This document shows, piece by piece, positions 5,741-12,431 of a stretch of DNA of 30,141 nucleotides. Position numbers and translations under genes: made by a program. Where the stretch lies: positions 1 through 30,141 of the IMG/VR virus record IMGVR_UViG_3300030380_002899, one strand, 5' to 3'. Numbering within the stretch: the stretch's first letter is position 1; each line of letters starts with the position of its first letter. Source of the DNA: a virus. The notes below the pieces were generated by a model. The model was not told where the DNA came from. It was given only the letters and a program-made list of their open reading frames with translations, and did not search any database.

Positions 5741-6118
5741 CTCTGGTATGGAAATAATTTTTATTTGTATTTAGTTAAGTGATCTATAAATGATTAATTG
5801 CTATTAGTCCAGAAGCGAAAGCGAAAGAACCAGGAGCAAGAATTAAAAATAAATAAAAATACTTAACTATTAATAGTATACAGCAAAATTATATAAAAGG
5901 TATATAAGGTTAAAAAAATAATATATATATACTTGCTTAGGCTTTTATGGACCTCTAGTACTTATTTGATACTTGTGTGTGCGTTTTTACCTTTGCTTAA
6001 ACTTGATGACCTTACAAGGCTTTTCAGGTCTATTTCTTAGACTTTTATGGACTAGGGGGGACTGCTAGTGAAAAAAATTTTTTTATATCGTGGACGGGGG
6101 AACTTAAATATATTCTGT
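5741..6118. other. Gap next to terS: candidate packaging (cos/pac) region
   Basis: This 378-nt gap lies between unit 1 and terS. It holds three imperfect direct repeats (5939, 6017, 6039), G6 at 6055-6060, G5 at 6096-6100 and an A7T7 tract at 6071-6084 between the two G-runs. G-runs are rare elsewhere in this genome. Packaging sites are often beside terS, so this is the best candidate in the window. The left part (about 5862-5935) is very A+T-rich with TATA-like boxes facing unit 1 (for example TATACT on the minus strand near 5875-5880). No ORF with a start codon and no RNA gene is seen. Confidence 0.4.
5939..6052 (+). repeat. Three imperfect copies of AGGCTTTTATGGAC
   Basis: AGGCTTTTATGGAC (5939-5952), AGGCTTTTCAGGTC (6017-6030) and AGACTTTTATGGAC (6039-6052). 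The CTTTTATGGAC core is identical in copies one and three, exactly 100 nt apart; copies two and three start 22 nt apart, about two helical turns. Position beside terS suggests binding sites for the small terminase. Confidence 0.55.
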
Positions 6119-6553
6119 TTAATTTTTTGGTTCTACTTTTATGGAAAGTTCAGGAGCTTGAATATTAACTGTTTCTACTGATTCGCCAATTACTTTTCCT
6201 AGGCTATCAAGAATTTGTGCTGCGGTTTGAAGTTGACCTTTTTTAACTGCTTTGTTAAATAGACGGATTCTCATGGCTTGAAGTCGAGGTAGGAGAGCTT
6301 CTCTATCTTTTTCCCAATCTTCGTTATTCCAAACTTTAACTCTATCCCAATCTAGCCATGCGGTAGTTTCAGAGATTCTTTCTATAGTTGAATGTTCTAT
6401 GACTAATTGACGAGTAGTTTTACCCTCTAATTGTCTAGCGTAAAGACGTTGAGAACGTTTTAGGACATCTGATACTGTGGAGCGAGTTCTTTTTTTAGGA
6501 GGATTAGCTAAAGGATTATTGATTATGTTTTCAGGAAAAGAAGATGCAGTCAT
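6119..6553 (-). CDS. terS: Terminase small subunit (putative), 144 aa
   Basis: The small terminase binds the packaging site and delivers DNA to TerL. The layout fits: a basic disordered N-terminus (PPKKRTRSTVS), a helix-turn-helix-like region (about residues 41-75, LEGKTTRQLVIEHSTIERIS), a helical oligomerisation part (about 80-123, KAVKKGQLQTAAQILDSLGK) and a short beta-type C-terminus (VNIQAPELSIKVEP). It is next to terL, which strengthens the call, but it is transcribed in the opposite direction, which is unusual. No good Shine-Dalgarno precedes the ATG. It could instead be a regulator with a similar fold. Confidence 0.65.
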   Translation of the reverse strand: MTASSFPENIINNPLANPPKKRTRSTVSDVLKRSQRLYARQLEGKTTRQLVIEHSTIERISETTAWLDWDRVKVWNNEDWEKDREALLPRLQAMRIRLFNKAVKKGQLQTAAQILDSLGKVIGESVETVNIQAPELSIKVEPKN

Positions 6554-6624
6554 CGTCTTATTGATTAGGTGTATTTAAGTGAATGATAACTTAAAAGTGA
6601 GTAAATAGGCTATAAAGGAGGGGT

Positions 6625-6645
6625 ATGAGTTGTATTTTTTGTTAA
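6625..6645 (+). CDS. Possible six-codon leader ORF before terL
   Basis: The strongest Shine-Dalgarno-like sequence of the region, AAGGAGGGG (6615-6623), serves ATG 6625 and not terL: ATG AGT TGT ATT TTT TGT TAA encodes MSCIFC. It ends 4 nt before the terL ATG. The terL frame has an in-frame TGA at 6626-6628 and no other start between, so terL could be translated by termination-reinitiation. The SD-ATG spacing is short (about 4 nt), so use of this start is uncertain. Confidence 0.25.
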   Translation: MSCIFC

Positions 6646-6649
6646 TTTC

Positions 6650-7912
6650 ATGGTTATAAGTGGAAAAAAACGAGAAGAGATAAGTTTGCGATATGCACAG
6701 GGTGAGGTTTTTAATAGTGATAAAAGATTTAGGGTGCTGGTAGCTGGAAGAAGGTTTGGAAAGAGTTATTTATCTTGTATAGAACTATTGAGAGGAGCTA
6801 TAAATCGTCCTGGTGAGGTTTATTTCTATTGTGCTCCTACTTATAGGATGGCAAAGGACATTGCATGGAAGGAATTGAAGAGGTTGACACCGAAGGTATG
6901 GATTCAAAGCAAGAATGAAACAGATTTAAGGTTGGAATTGATTAATGGTTCAACTATTGAGTTAAAAGGTACTGAAAATGCTATGGCATTGAGAGGTAGA
7001 AGCTTGGCTGGTGTGGTATTGGACGAGGCAGCATTTATGGATAGGGACGTTTGGGCTGAAGTAATAAGACCTGCGTTAGCCGACAAACAAGGATGGGCAC
7101 TGTTTATTTCAACACCAGATGGAACTGCGAGTTGGTTTTATGATATGTGGTGTTATTGCGGTGAGGAGGAATGGAAAGATTGGCAAAGATGGAGTTTTAC
7201 GACTATAGAGGGTGGTAATGTTGCAAAGGAGGAAGTTGAAGCTGCAAGGAGTCAATTAGATGCGAGGACATTTAGACAGGAATTTGAGGCTAGTTTTGAG
7301 AATTTAACTGGATTGGTGGCTGTTAGCTTTGCTGATGACAATATTGATAAGGAAGTACAGGATTTACATTTATTACCTTTGTTAATTGGGCTGGATTTTA
7401 ACGTTGACCCTATGGCAGGAATTTGTGCTGTGAAGCATGATGATATGCTTTATGTTTTTGATGAAATTATGCTTACAGGAGGTGCTACCACATGGGATTT
7501 TGCAGAAGAGGTTACGAGAAGATATGGAGTTGATCGTAGAATTATTGCTTGTCCTGACCCTACTGGAAGTGCAAGAAAGACAAGTGGGGTTGGTGTAACG
7601 GATCATACGATACTAAGACGTAGTGGTTTTACTGTTATGAGTCCTAGAAGCCCCTGGAAAATCAGAGATAAGATTACTGCTGTTAATACTGCCCTGTTTG
7701 ATGCAAATGGTGATAGGAGGACGCTTATACATCCTCGTTGTAAAGAATTGATAAAAGCACTTAGGACATTAACTTATGCACCTAATACAGGTTTACCTAA
7801 TAAGAATTTAGGTGTGGATCATGCGTTTGATGCTTTTGGTTATCTTTGTCTGCAACAATTTAACTTGGCGAAGCCTGAGACACTGGGCCAAACTTCGTTT
7901 AGAATATACTAA
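6650..7912 (+). CDS. terL: Terminase large subunit, 420 aa
   Basis: The ATP-driven motor and nuclease that packages DNA through the portal. Motifs in order: Walker A AGRRFGKSY (residues 32-40, Lys38), Walker B GVVLDEAAF (121-129, Asp125-Glu126), coupling motif FISTPDG (152-158), then an RNase H-like nuclease with acidic residues in LIGLDFNVD (Asp249, Asp253), ACPDP (Asp303) and GVDHAFDAFGYL (Asp390/Asp394). Length is normal for the family. ATG 6650 is the only start in this frame before an in-frame stop, 27 nt from the nearest SD. It is divergent from terS and heads the rightward late block. Confidence 0.95.
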   Translation: MVISGKKREEISLRYAQGEVFNSDKRFRVLVAGRRFGKSYLSCIELLRGAINRPGEVYFYCAPTYRMAKDIAWKELKRLTPKVWIQSKNETDLRLELINGSTIELKGTENAMALRGRSLAGVVLDEAAFMDRDVWAEVIRPALADKQGWALFISTPDGTASWFYDMWCYCGEEEWKDWQRWSFTTIEGGNVAKEEVEAARSQLDARTFRQEFEASFENLTGLVAVSFADDNIDKEVQDLHLLPLLIGLDFNVDPMAGICAVKHDDMLYVFDEIMLTGGATTWDFAEEVTRRYGVDRRIIACPDPTGSARKTSGVGVTDHTILRRSGFTVMSPRSPWKIRDKITAVNTALFDANGDRRTLIHPRCKELIKALRTLTYAPNTGLPNKNLGVDHAFDAFGYLCLQQFNLAKPETLGQTSFRIY

Positions 7913-7928
7913 GATACCCTTTTTGCTT

Positions 7929-8009
7929 ATGGCCTACGGAATGTCAACTACAAAAAAGAAAAAGAAGAAGAAGAAGGGAGGGAAAAAGAGGCATGAATGT
8001 ACCTGTTAA
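7929..8009 (+). CDS. Possible lysine-rich mini-protein, 26 aa
   Basis: ATG 7929 to TAA 8007-8009 encodes MAYGMSTT, a run of eight Lys, then GGKKRHECTC. It lies 16 nt after terL and its end overlaps the next gene by 17 nt. No clear ribosome-binding site is seen, so it may be untranslated; in its favour, four better supported Lys-rich mini-genes follow it. Confidence 0.3.
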   Translation: MAYGMSTTKKKKKKKKGGKKRHECTC

Positions 8010-8166
8010 TAAAGCACTTTATGCAAGAGTAAAAGCTGAAGCCAAACGTAAGTTTGACGTTTACCCCTCTGCCTACGCTAATGCTTGGTTAGTCCGAGAG
8101 TATAAAAAGCGTGGTGGAACTTATAGAGTAGGAAAGAAAAAAAGTGCCACAAAGAAGAAAAAGTAA
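7993..8166 (+). CDS. Lysine-rich mini-protein, 57 aa, of a family common in marine phages
   Basis: Found by translating the gap: ATG 7993 to TAA 8164-8166. The core (KFDVYPSAYANAWLVREYKK, residues 20-39) resembles short proteins I have seen repeatedly in marine phage genomes near terminase genes; the C-terminus is KKKSATKKKK. An AAAGAGG-type ribosome-binding site lies just upstream (GGGAAAAAGAGGC). Function is not established; the charge suggests DNA contact, perhaps inside the capsid. Confidence 0.7.
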   Translation: MNVPVNKALYARVKAEAKRKFDVYPSAYANAWLVREYKKRGGTYRVGKKKSATKKKK

Positions 8167-8425
8167 ACCTACAACAAAGACTAGAGGTGGTTTAGACCGT
8201 TGGTTTAAGGAAAACTGGGTTGATGTTAAGACTGGGAAGCCTTGTGGTCGTCAAAAAGGAGAGAAAAGAGGATATCCTGCCTGTCGTCCTAGTAAACGTG
8301 TATCAAGTAAGACACCTAAGACAACAAAAGAGATGACACCAGCAGAAAAAGCTAGGTTTAAACGAGAAAAAACAAGCAGTAAGAAGATAACATATCAACA
8401 TAGACGAAAAAAGAAGAAAAAATAA
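8144..8425 (+). CDS. Basic protein with conserved Cys/Trp domain (DUF5872-like, from memory), 93 aa
   Basis: Starts with GTG 8144 after GGAAAG, overlapping the previous gene by 23 nt. The core, LDRWFKENWVDVKTGKPCGR then GEKRGYPACRPSKR (about residues 17-51), is a recognisable conserved domain with two Cys; I believe it is the family named DUF5872, also found in large DNA viruses, but that number is from memory. A second conserved part, TPAEKARFKREKTSSKKITYQHRR, precedes a final Lys run. Very basic throughout. Likely nucleic-acid-associated; no experiment-based function is known to me. Confidence 0.75.
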   Translation: MPQRRKSKPTTKTRGGLDRWFKENWVDVKTGKPCGRQKGEKRGYPACRPSKRVSSKTPKTTKEMTPAEKARFKREKTSSKKITYQHRRKKKKK

Positions 8426-8474
8426 GTGAAAATTACAAATTAAAAGGTAAGATAGTGGTATAAGGACTGTAAAA

Positions 8475-8633
8475 ATGAAAGAACTCACGCAAAGACAAAA
8501 AACTGCGTTAGCAAATCATAAAAAGAAGGGAACTCATACTGCACAGCACATGGCAGTTATGAAGAAAGAGATGTTAAAAGGCAAGACATTTACGGAGGCA
8601 CATAGAATAGCCATGAAGAAGAAAGGAAAGTAA
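8475..8633 (+). CDS. Basic mini-protein, 52 aa, His/Lys-rich
   Basis: Found by translating the gap: ATG 8475 to TAA 8631-8633, with AAGGA 8 nt before the ATG. It reads MKELTQRQKTALANHKKKGT then HTAQHMAVMKKEMLKGKTFT and ends KKKGK. The pattern of H-T-x-x-H-M followed by M-K-x-G-K-(T/S)-F-x-x-A-H is a small family I have met in marine phages in this same position. It shares one base with the next start (TAATG). Confidence 0.7.
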   Translation: MKELTQRQKTALANHKKKGTHTAQHMAVMKKEMLKGKTFTEAHRIAMKKKGK

Positions 8634-8902
8634 TGCCACGCAAAAAAGGAGTCAGTTTATCAGTAGGAAGAGGCGAAAAGTCCAAGAAAGGAGGACTGAC
8701 TGCTAAAGGACGAGCAAAGTATAATAGAGCCACAGGAAGTAATTTAAAAGCACCTGTTACAGGCAAAGTAAAACCTGGTAGTAAAGCTGCGAAAAGACGT
8801 AAATCTTTTTGTGCAAGAATGTCTGGTATGCCTGGACCATTAAAAAAACCTAATGGTAAACCCACTAGAAAAGCATTAGCATTAAGGAGATGGAAGTGTT
8901 GA
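8633..8902 (+). CDS. Basic DUF6321-like protein, 89 aa
   Basis: Conserved core KKGGLTAKGRAKYNRATGSN (about residues 18-37) followed by a second conserved part with Cys (RRKSFCARMSG, about 55-65) and PLKKPNGKPTRKALALRRWKC. I recognise this as the family usually named DUF6321 (number from memory), widespread in phages and some large viruses, function unknown. Start is coupled to the gene before it; the stop is 1 nt before the portal ATG. Confidence 0.75.
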   Translation: MPRKKGVSLSVGRGEKSKKGGLTAKGRAKYNRATGSNLKAPVTGKVKPGSKAAKRRKSFCARMSGMPGPLKKPNGKPTRKALALRRWKC

Positions 8903-8903
8903 C

Positions 8904-10433
8904 ATGACTTATTCTTTGCCAGGAATGTTTAATACCAGTATTACTTCTACGACCTATATGGGTGGAAGTGATAGTCCTTTTACTCGTAACAGAGCAGTAT
9001 TGGACATGATAAAGGGATGGGAAATAATGAAAGCTGTTACTGAGGGAACAGAATATCTTCGTGATAATAGTGAAGCTTTTTTACCGCTAGAACCAAGAGA
9101 AGATTTTGATGCCTATAAAGCAAGAGTAAATAGATCTGTCTTCAGTCCTTTTACACAGAGATTAATAAGAGCAGCGACAGGTTTAGTACTTCGTAAACCA
9201 ATAACACTGATAGGAGATCCTTACTGGACAGAGATGTTCAAAATGGATGTTGATGGTTGTAAATCAGATTTAGATGAATATGCAAGAAGATTATTGATGT
9301 GTTCATTAACTTATGGTCAAAGTCATATCCTTGTTGATTACCCTGCACCTTCTGGTGCGGTAAGTCTTGCAGAAGAACGTCAGCAGAATCGCAGGCCATA
9401 TTGGATTGAGATAGATCCAACAAATATCTATGGTTGGAGATTGGATAGAGAATCTAATTATGGAAATCTTATACAGGTAAGGATTGCAGAAAAAGCTGTT
9501 TTACCTGATGGCGAATTTGGTGAAAGCATATACGATCAGATGAGAGTTATAGAACCAGGACGTTATCGTGTTTTCAGAAAAAAAGAAACAGTACAGGACT
9601 TATACGAAGAGAATGATGGTGCTTATTCTGGGGATATGTCTAGTCCAGCAGGTGCGAAAGATTATGAACTGTCCGAATCAGGCCAATTTTCTTTGGGCGA
9701 GATACCTTTGGTCACTGTTTACTCAGGTAAGATTGACAACATGACAAGTAAGCCACCATTACTTGATATTGCATATTTAAACTTAGCTCATTATCAAAGA
9801 CAAGCTGATTTAATTCATAGTCTGCATGTTGCATCTCAACCAATGCTTGTGATGGAAGGTTATGACGATCAGACAAAAGATCTTGCTATATCGGTTAACT
9901 ATGCAATGGCTACACAACCAGGTAACAAAGTTTATTATGTAGAGCCAGCAAGCAGTGCTTTTGATGCTCAATCAGCAGAAATTAAAGAATTACAGATGCA
10001 GATGGCGACTTTAGGTATCAGTACATTATCTCAACAGAAGTTTGTAGCAGAATCTGCTGATGCAAGAAGGTTAGATCGTGTTGATACGAACTCTATGTTG
10101 TCTATGGTTTCTATGGAGTTAGAACAGAAACTACAGAAAGCATTTAATCTATCTGCACAATATGTAGGATTAGAACCACCAGAAGTAAAGATCAGTAGAG
10201 ACTTTGATATTGAAAGATTGATTGGACAGGATATTACAGCATTAACTTCATTGTTTGACCAACAGGTTATTGATAGAGAAGAATTTAGACAGATCCTTGT
10301 ACAGGGTGAAGTTTTACCTGCTGCTAATGAACAAAATGAATCTACTCAAGTGCAGGAAACAGCAAGAAAAGAAGGAGCAACACCAGAGCAGGTAGATAGA
10401 CTAATTAACGCATTAATGAACGATGGCAACTAA
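8904..10433 (+). CDS. Portal protein (DUF4055-type), 509 aa
   Basis: The portal is the ring at one capsid vertex through which DNA enters and to which the tail is joined. The N-terminal part (TEYLRDNSEAFLPLEPREDF, then YKARVNRSVFSPFTQRLIRAATGLVLRKP) matches DUF4055 phage proteins, which take the portal role; the middle has wing/stem-like alternation and the C-terminus is helical and Gln/Glu-rich. Length suits a portal. SD AAGGAG lies at 8884-8889. It overlaps the next gene by 11 nt. Placement between terL and scaffold/capsid genes supports the call. Confidence 0.88.
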   Translation: MTYSLPGMFNTSITSTTYMGGSDSPFTRNRAVLDMIKGWEIMKAVTEGTEYLRDNSEAFLPLEPREDFDAYKARVNRSVFSPFTQRLIRAATGLVLRKPITLIGDPYWTEMFKMDVDGCKSDLDEYARRLLMCSLTYGQSHILVDYPAPSGAVSLAEERQQNRRPYWIEIDPTNIYGWRLDRESNYGNLIQVRIAEKAVLPDGEFGESIYDQMRVIEPGRYRVFRKKETVQDLYEENDGAYSGDMSSPAGAKDYELSESGQFSLGEIPLVTVYSGKIDNMTSKPPLLDIAYLNLAHYQRQADLIHSLHVASQPMLVMEGYDDQTKDLAISVNYAMATQPGNKVYYVEPASSAFDAQSAEIKELQMQMATLGISTLSQQKFVAESADARRLDRVDTNSMLSMVSMELEQKLQKAFNLSAQYVGLEPPEVKISRDFDIERLIGQDITALTSLFDQQVIDREEFRQILVQGEVLPAANEQNESTQVQETARKEGATPEQVDRLINALMNDGN

Positions 10434-11406
10434 AGAAGATCTAAGTTTAGCTCAAGTTACAGCTTTAGTTCGTCTTAAAAATAAAATAGATTCCCTACCA
10501 AAACCTGTTGATGGTAGAGATGGCAAACCTGGAACGCAGGGGCCGACAGGACCAAAAGGTGAAAAAGGTATTCAAGGAGCTAAAGGAGAACAAGGCCCAA
10601 AAGGTAATAAGGGAGATCAAGGTAAGGAAGGACAAAGAGGACCAGCAGGACCACAAGGAGTAAAAGGAGATCCTGGGAATAAAATTATCAGTGGAGCAAA
10701 TCAACCTGAAGCTAATCAGGGAGATGAAGGTGATTTTTATGTACAGAAAAAACCATTAAAGTTTTTTGGTCCTAAAAGATTAGATAACTGGGGTGATGGT
10801 ATTTCTTTGTCTGCCCTGCCTGAAGATGACAAGAAAAGTTCTTTGACGTTAGCAGGAATTTTACCTCAAGGACAAACTGGTACTGGTAGTGGTGCAACTG
10901 TAGAGATAGGAACAACAACTACTGGTAATGCTGGTACAAATGCAAGTGTCACTAATACAGGAACAAGTAGTGCTGCTGTTTTTAACTTTACAATTCCCAG
11001 AGGTGCTAACGGTACAAACGGAACTAACGGTACGAATGGAAGTGATGGAGCAGATGGTGCGGATGGAGCTACTGGTGCTCAAGGCCCAGCAGGTAATGCT
11101 GCAACAGTTGCTATCGGTACAGTGACTACAGGAGCAGCAGGTTCCAGTGCTTCGGTAACAAATGTGGGAACATCAAATGCTGCGGTATTAACTTTTAGTA
11201 TTCCTACGGGTGCAACAGGTGCTGCTGGCTCTGATGGTGCCACTGGAGCACAAGGACCTCAAGGTGATACTGGTCCACAAGGAGCTACTGGGCCACAAGG
11301 ACCTGCTGGTAGTAATGCAACAGTGACTGCTGGTACTGGGATTATAGTAAGTAGTGGTGAAGTATCTATAGACCCTAATGCAACCTTCGATGGTGGTAGT
11401 TTTTAG
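10423..11406 (+). CDS. Collagen-like virion protein, 327 aa
   Basis: Gly-X-Y repeats occupy residues about 31-86, 194-224 and 263-296, enough for three collagen-type triple-helix segments. Between them are two copies of a beta-type module (158-193 and 227-262; shared words ASVTN, GTS, AAV and F-x-I-P) common in phage fibres. The N-terminus (about 1-30) is helical with a Val-Arg-Leu pattern and could be the capsid-anchoring or trimerising part. Position between portal and scaffold, not in the tail block, suggests a head-attached fibre or decoration. Its ATG overlaps the portal end by 11 nt. Confidence 0.8.
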   Translation: MATKEDLSLAQVTALVRLKNKIDSLPKPVDGRDGKPGTQGPTGPKGEKGIQGAKGEQGPKGNKGDQGKEGQRGPAGPQGVKGDPGNKIISGANQPEANQGDEGDFYVQKKPLKFFGPKRLDNWGDGISLSALPEDDKKSSLTLAGILPQGQTGTGSGATVEIGTTTTGNAGTNASVTNTGTSSAAVFNFTIPRGANGTNGTNGTNGSDGADGADGATGAQGPAGNAATVAIGTVTTGAAGSSASVTNVGTSNAAVLTFSIPTGATGAAGSDGATGAQGPQGDTGPQGATGPQGPAGSNATVTAGTGIIVSSGEVSIDPNATFDGGSF

Positions 11407-11462
11407 TTAAAAAGTCAGATCTTGATTAATATATTACAATAACTACAAAGTATTTTTTTCTT

Positions 11463-11624
11463 ATGGGAAAGCACATTGATTACGTTGAGCAATCTGACGG
11501 AACCTTCAAGTGGGAATTAGCAGAGATTCCTGCTGTGAAATCTTCTCAACCTGTTAAGACAGAAGAGAAGAAAAAAGCTGCACCCAAGAAAACTACTACA
11601 ACATCAACTTCAACAAAAGACTAA
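11463..11624 (+). CDS. Hypothetical protein with Lys/Thr-rich tail, 53 aa
   Basis: Found by translating the gap: ATG 11463 to TAA 11622-11624, three nt before the scaffold ATG. It begins MGKHIDYVEQSDGTFKWELA, a compact-looking strand region, then a low-complexity tail (EEKKKAAPKKTTTTSTSTKD). It may be a minor head or scaffold-associated protein; no family recognised. Confidence 0.6.
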   Translation: MGKHIDYVEQSDGTFKWELAEIPAVKSSQPVKTEEKKKAAPKKTTTTSTSTKD

Positions 11625-11627
11625 TTT

Positions 11628-12356
11628 ATGGCAATCGAAGAAAAAGTAATTCAGCCTGAGTCCGTGACCAGTACTGAACAGCCCGTGGCTGAAACTCCTT
11701 CACAACCACAATCACCAAACGCACCAAACCTTGATTCAGTAAAGGCAGAATATGAAGCACAACTGGCTGCTGCTCGAAAGGAAGCTGCGGAAGCACATGA
11801 AAAGTTTCAAGGCATAAAAGGTAAGCTTGATGAAGTTTATAAGCAGAAAGAAGAAAAACGTACTAAAGATTTAGAAGATCAGGGACAGTTCAAGACTCTT
11901 TGGGAAGAAGCTAATAAAACAAACCAAGACAAAGAACAAAAGATTTCTCTTTTGCAACAACAATTAGAAGACATGAAAACTTCTAATGAAATGGCTACCA
12001 CAAAACAAACTGCACTTGCAGCTATTAGTAATCAAGGTGCTATTAATGCTGAACAAATGCTTTCTTTATTACAAGGAAAATTACAAAAAAATTCTGAAGG
12101 TAAAGTAGTTGTTTTAAATGGAGGAGTTGAACAAGATTTAAATTTATATCTTACAAACTTGAAAAATCCTGGAAGTGGTTATGAACATCATTTCAAGCCA
12201 AGCAGTGCTGCTGGTATGGGTGCGAAGCCTAGTCCTGTGGCAAATGTGTCAGGTGGAACAGATAATCCTTGGAAGACTGGCAATTTAACACAACAGCTTA
12301 TAATGGAGAATGAGAACCCCGAACTCTCAGCCGTGCTGAAGAGGGAGGCTCAATAA
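11628..12356 (+). CDS. Capsid scaffold protein (putative), 242 aa
   Basis: Scaffolds guide coat protein assembly and then leave or are degraded. Evidence: Pro/Gln/Ser-rich N-terminus (about residues 8-36), a long charged coiled-coil (about 37-118; EYEAQLAAARKEAAEAHEKF, then repeated Lys/Glu), a C-terminal disordered part and position directly before the major capsid gene. Composition and length fit scaffold proteins; sequence is too low-complexity to name a family. No protease domain is visible in it. Confidence 0.8.
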   Translation: MAIEEKVIQPESVTSTEQPVAETPSQPQSPNAPNLDSVKAEYEAQLAAARKEAAEAHEKFQGIKGKLDEVYKQKEEKRTKDLEDQGQFKTLWEEANKTNQDKEQKISLLQQQLEDMKTSNEMATTKQTALAAISNQGAINAEQMLSLLQGKLQKNSEGKVVVLNGGVEQDLNLYLTNLKNPGSGYEHHFKPSSAAGMGAKPSPVANVSGGTDNPWKTGNLTQQLIMENENPELSAVLKREAQ

Positions 12357-12361
12357 AAATA

Positions 12362-12400
12362 ATTAGTTTCTGTGGAACTAATCCCCTTTTCTGTGATTAG
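12362..12400 (+). other. Two mutually exclusive hairpins before the capsid gene
   Basis: Hairpin 1 pairs ATTAGTTTC (12362-12370) with GGAACTAAT (12374-12382), loop of 3, one G-U pair. Hairpin 2 pairs CTAATC (12378-12383) with GATTAG (12395-12400). They share CTAAT, so only one can form. The first is followed by CCCCTTTT. This may be a weak terminator or mRNA-stability element; it may also be chance. Confidence 0.35.
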
Positions 12401-12431
12401 GGTATCGCAAAAGTATTTAAGGTAAATCTGA

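Noticed and set aside
5794-5856. Rightward open stretch reading ISPEAKAKEPGARIKNK
   Set aside because: A stop lies directly before it and no start codon is available, so no gene can be supported; it might be a remnant.
5741-6118. tRNA or other RNA gene in the gap beside terS
   Set aside because: I found no cloverleaf-like pairing or conserved tRNA words; the G-runs fit a packaging site better.
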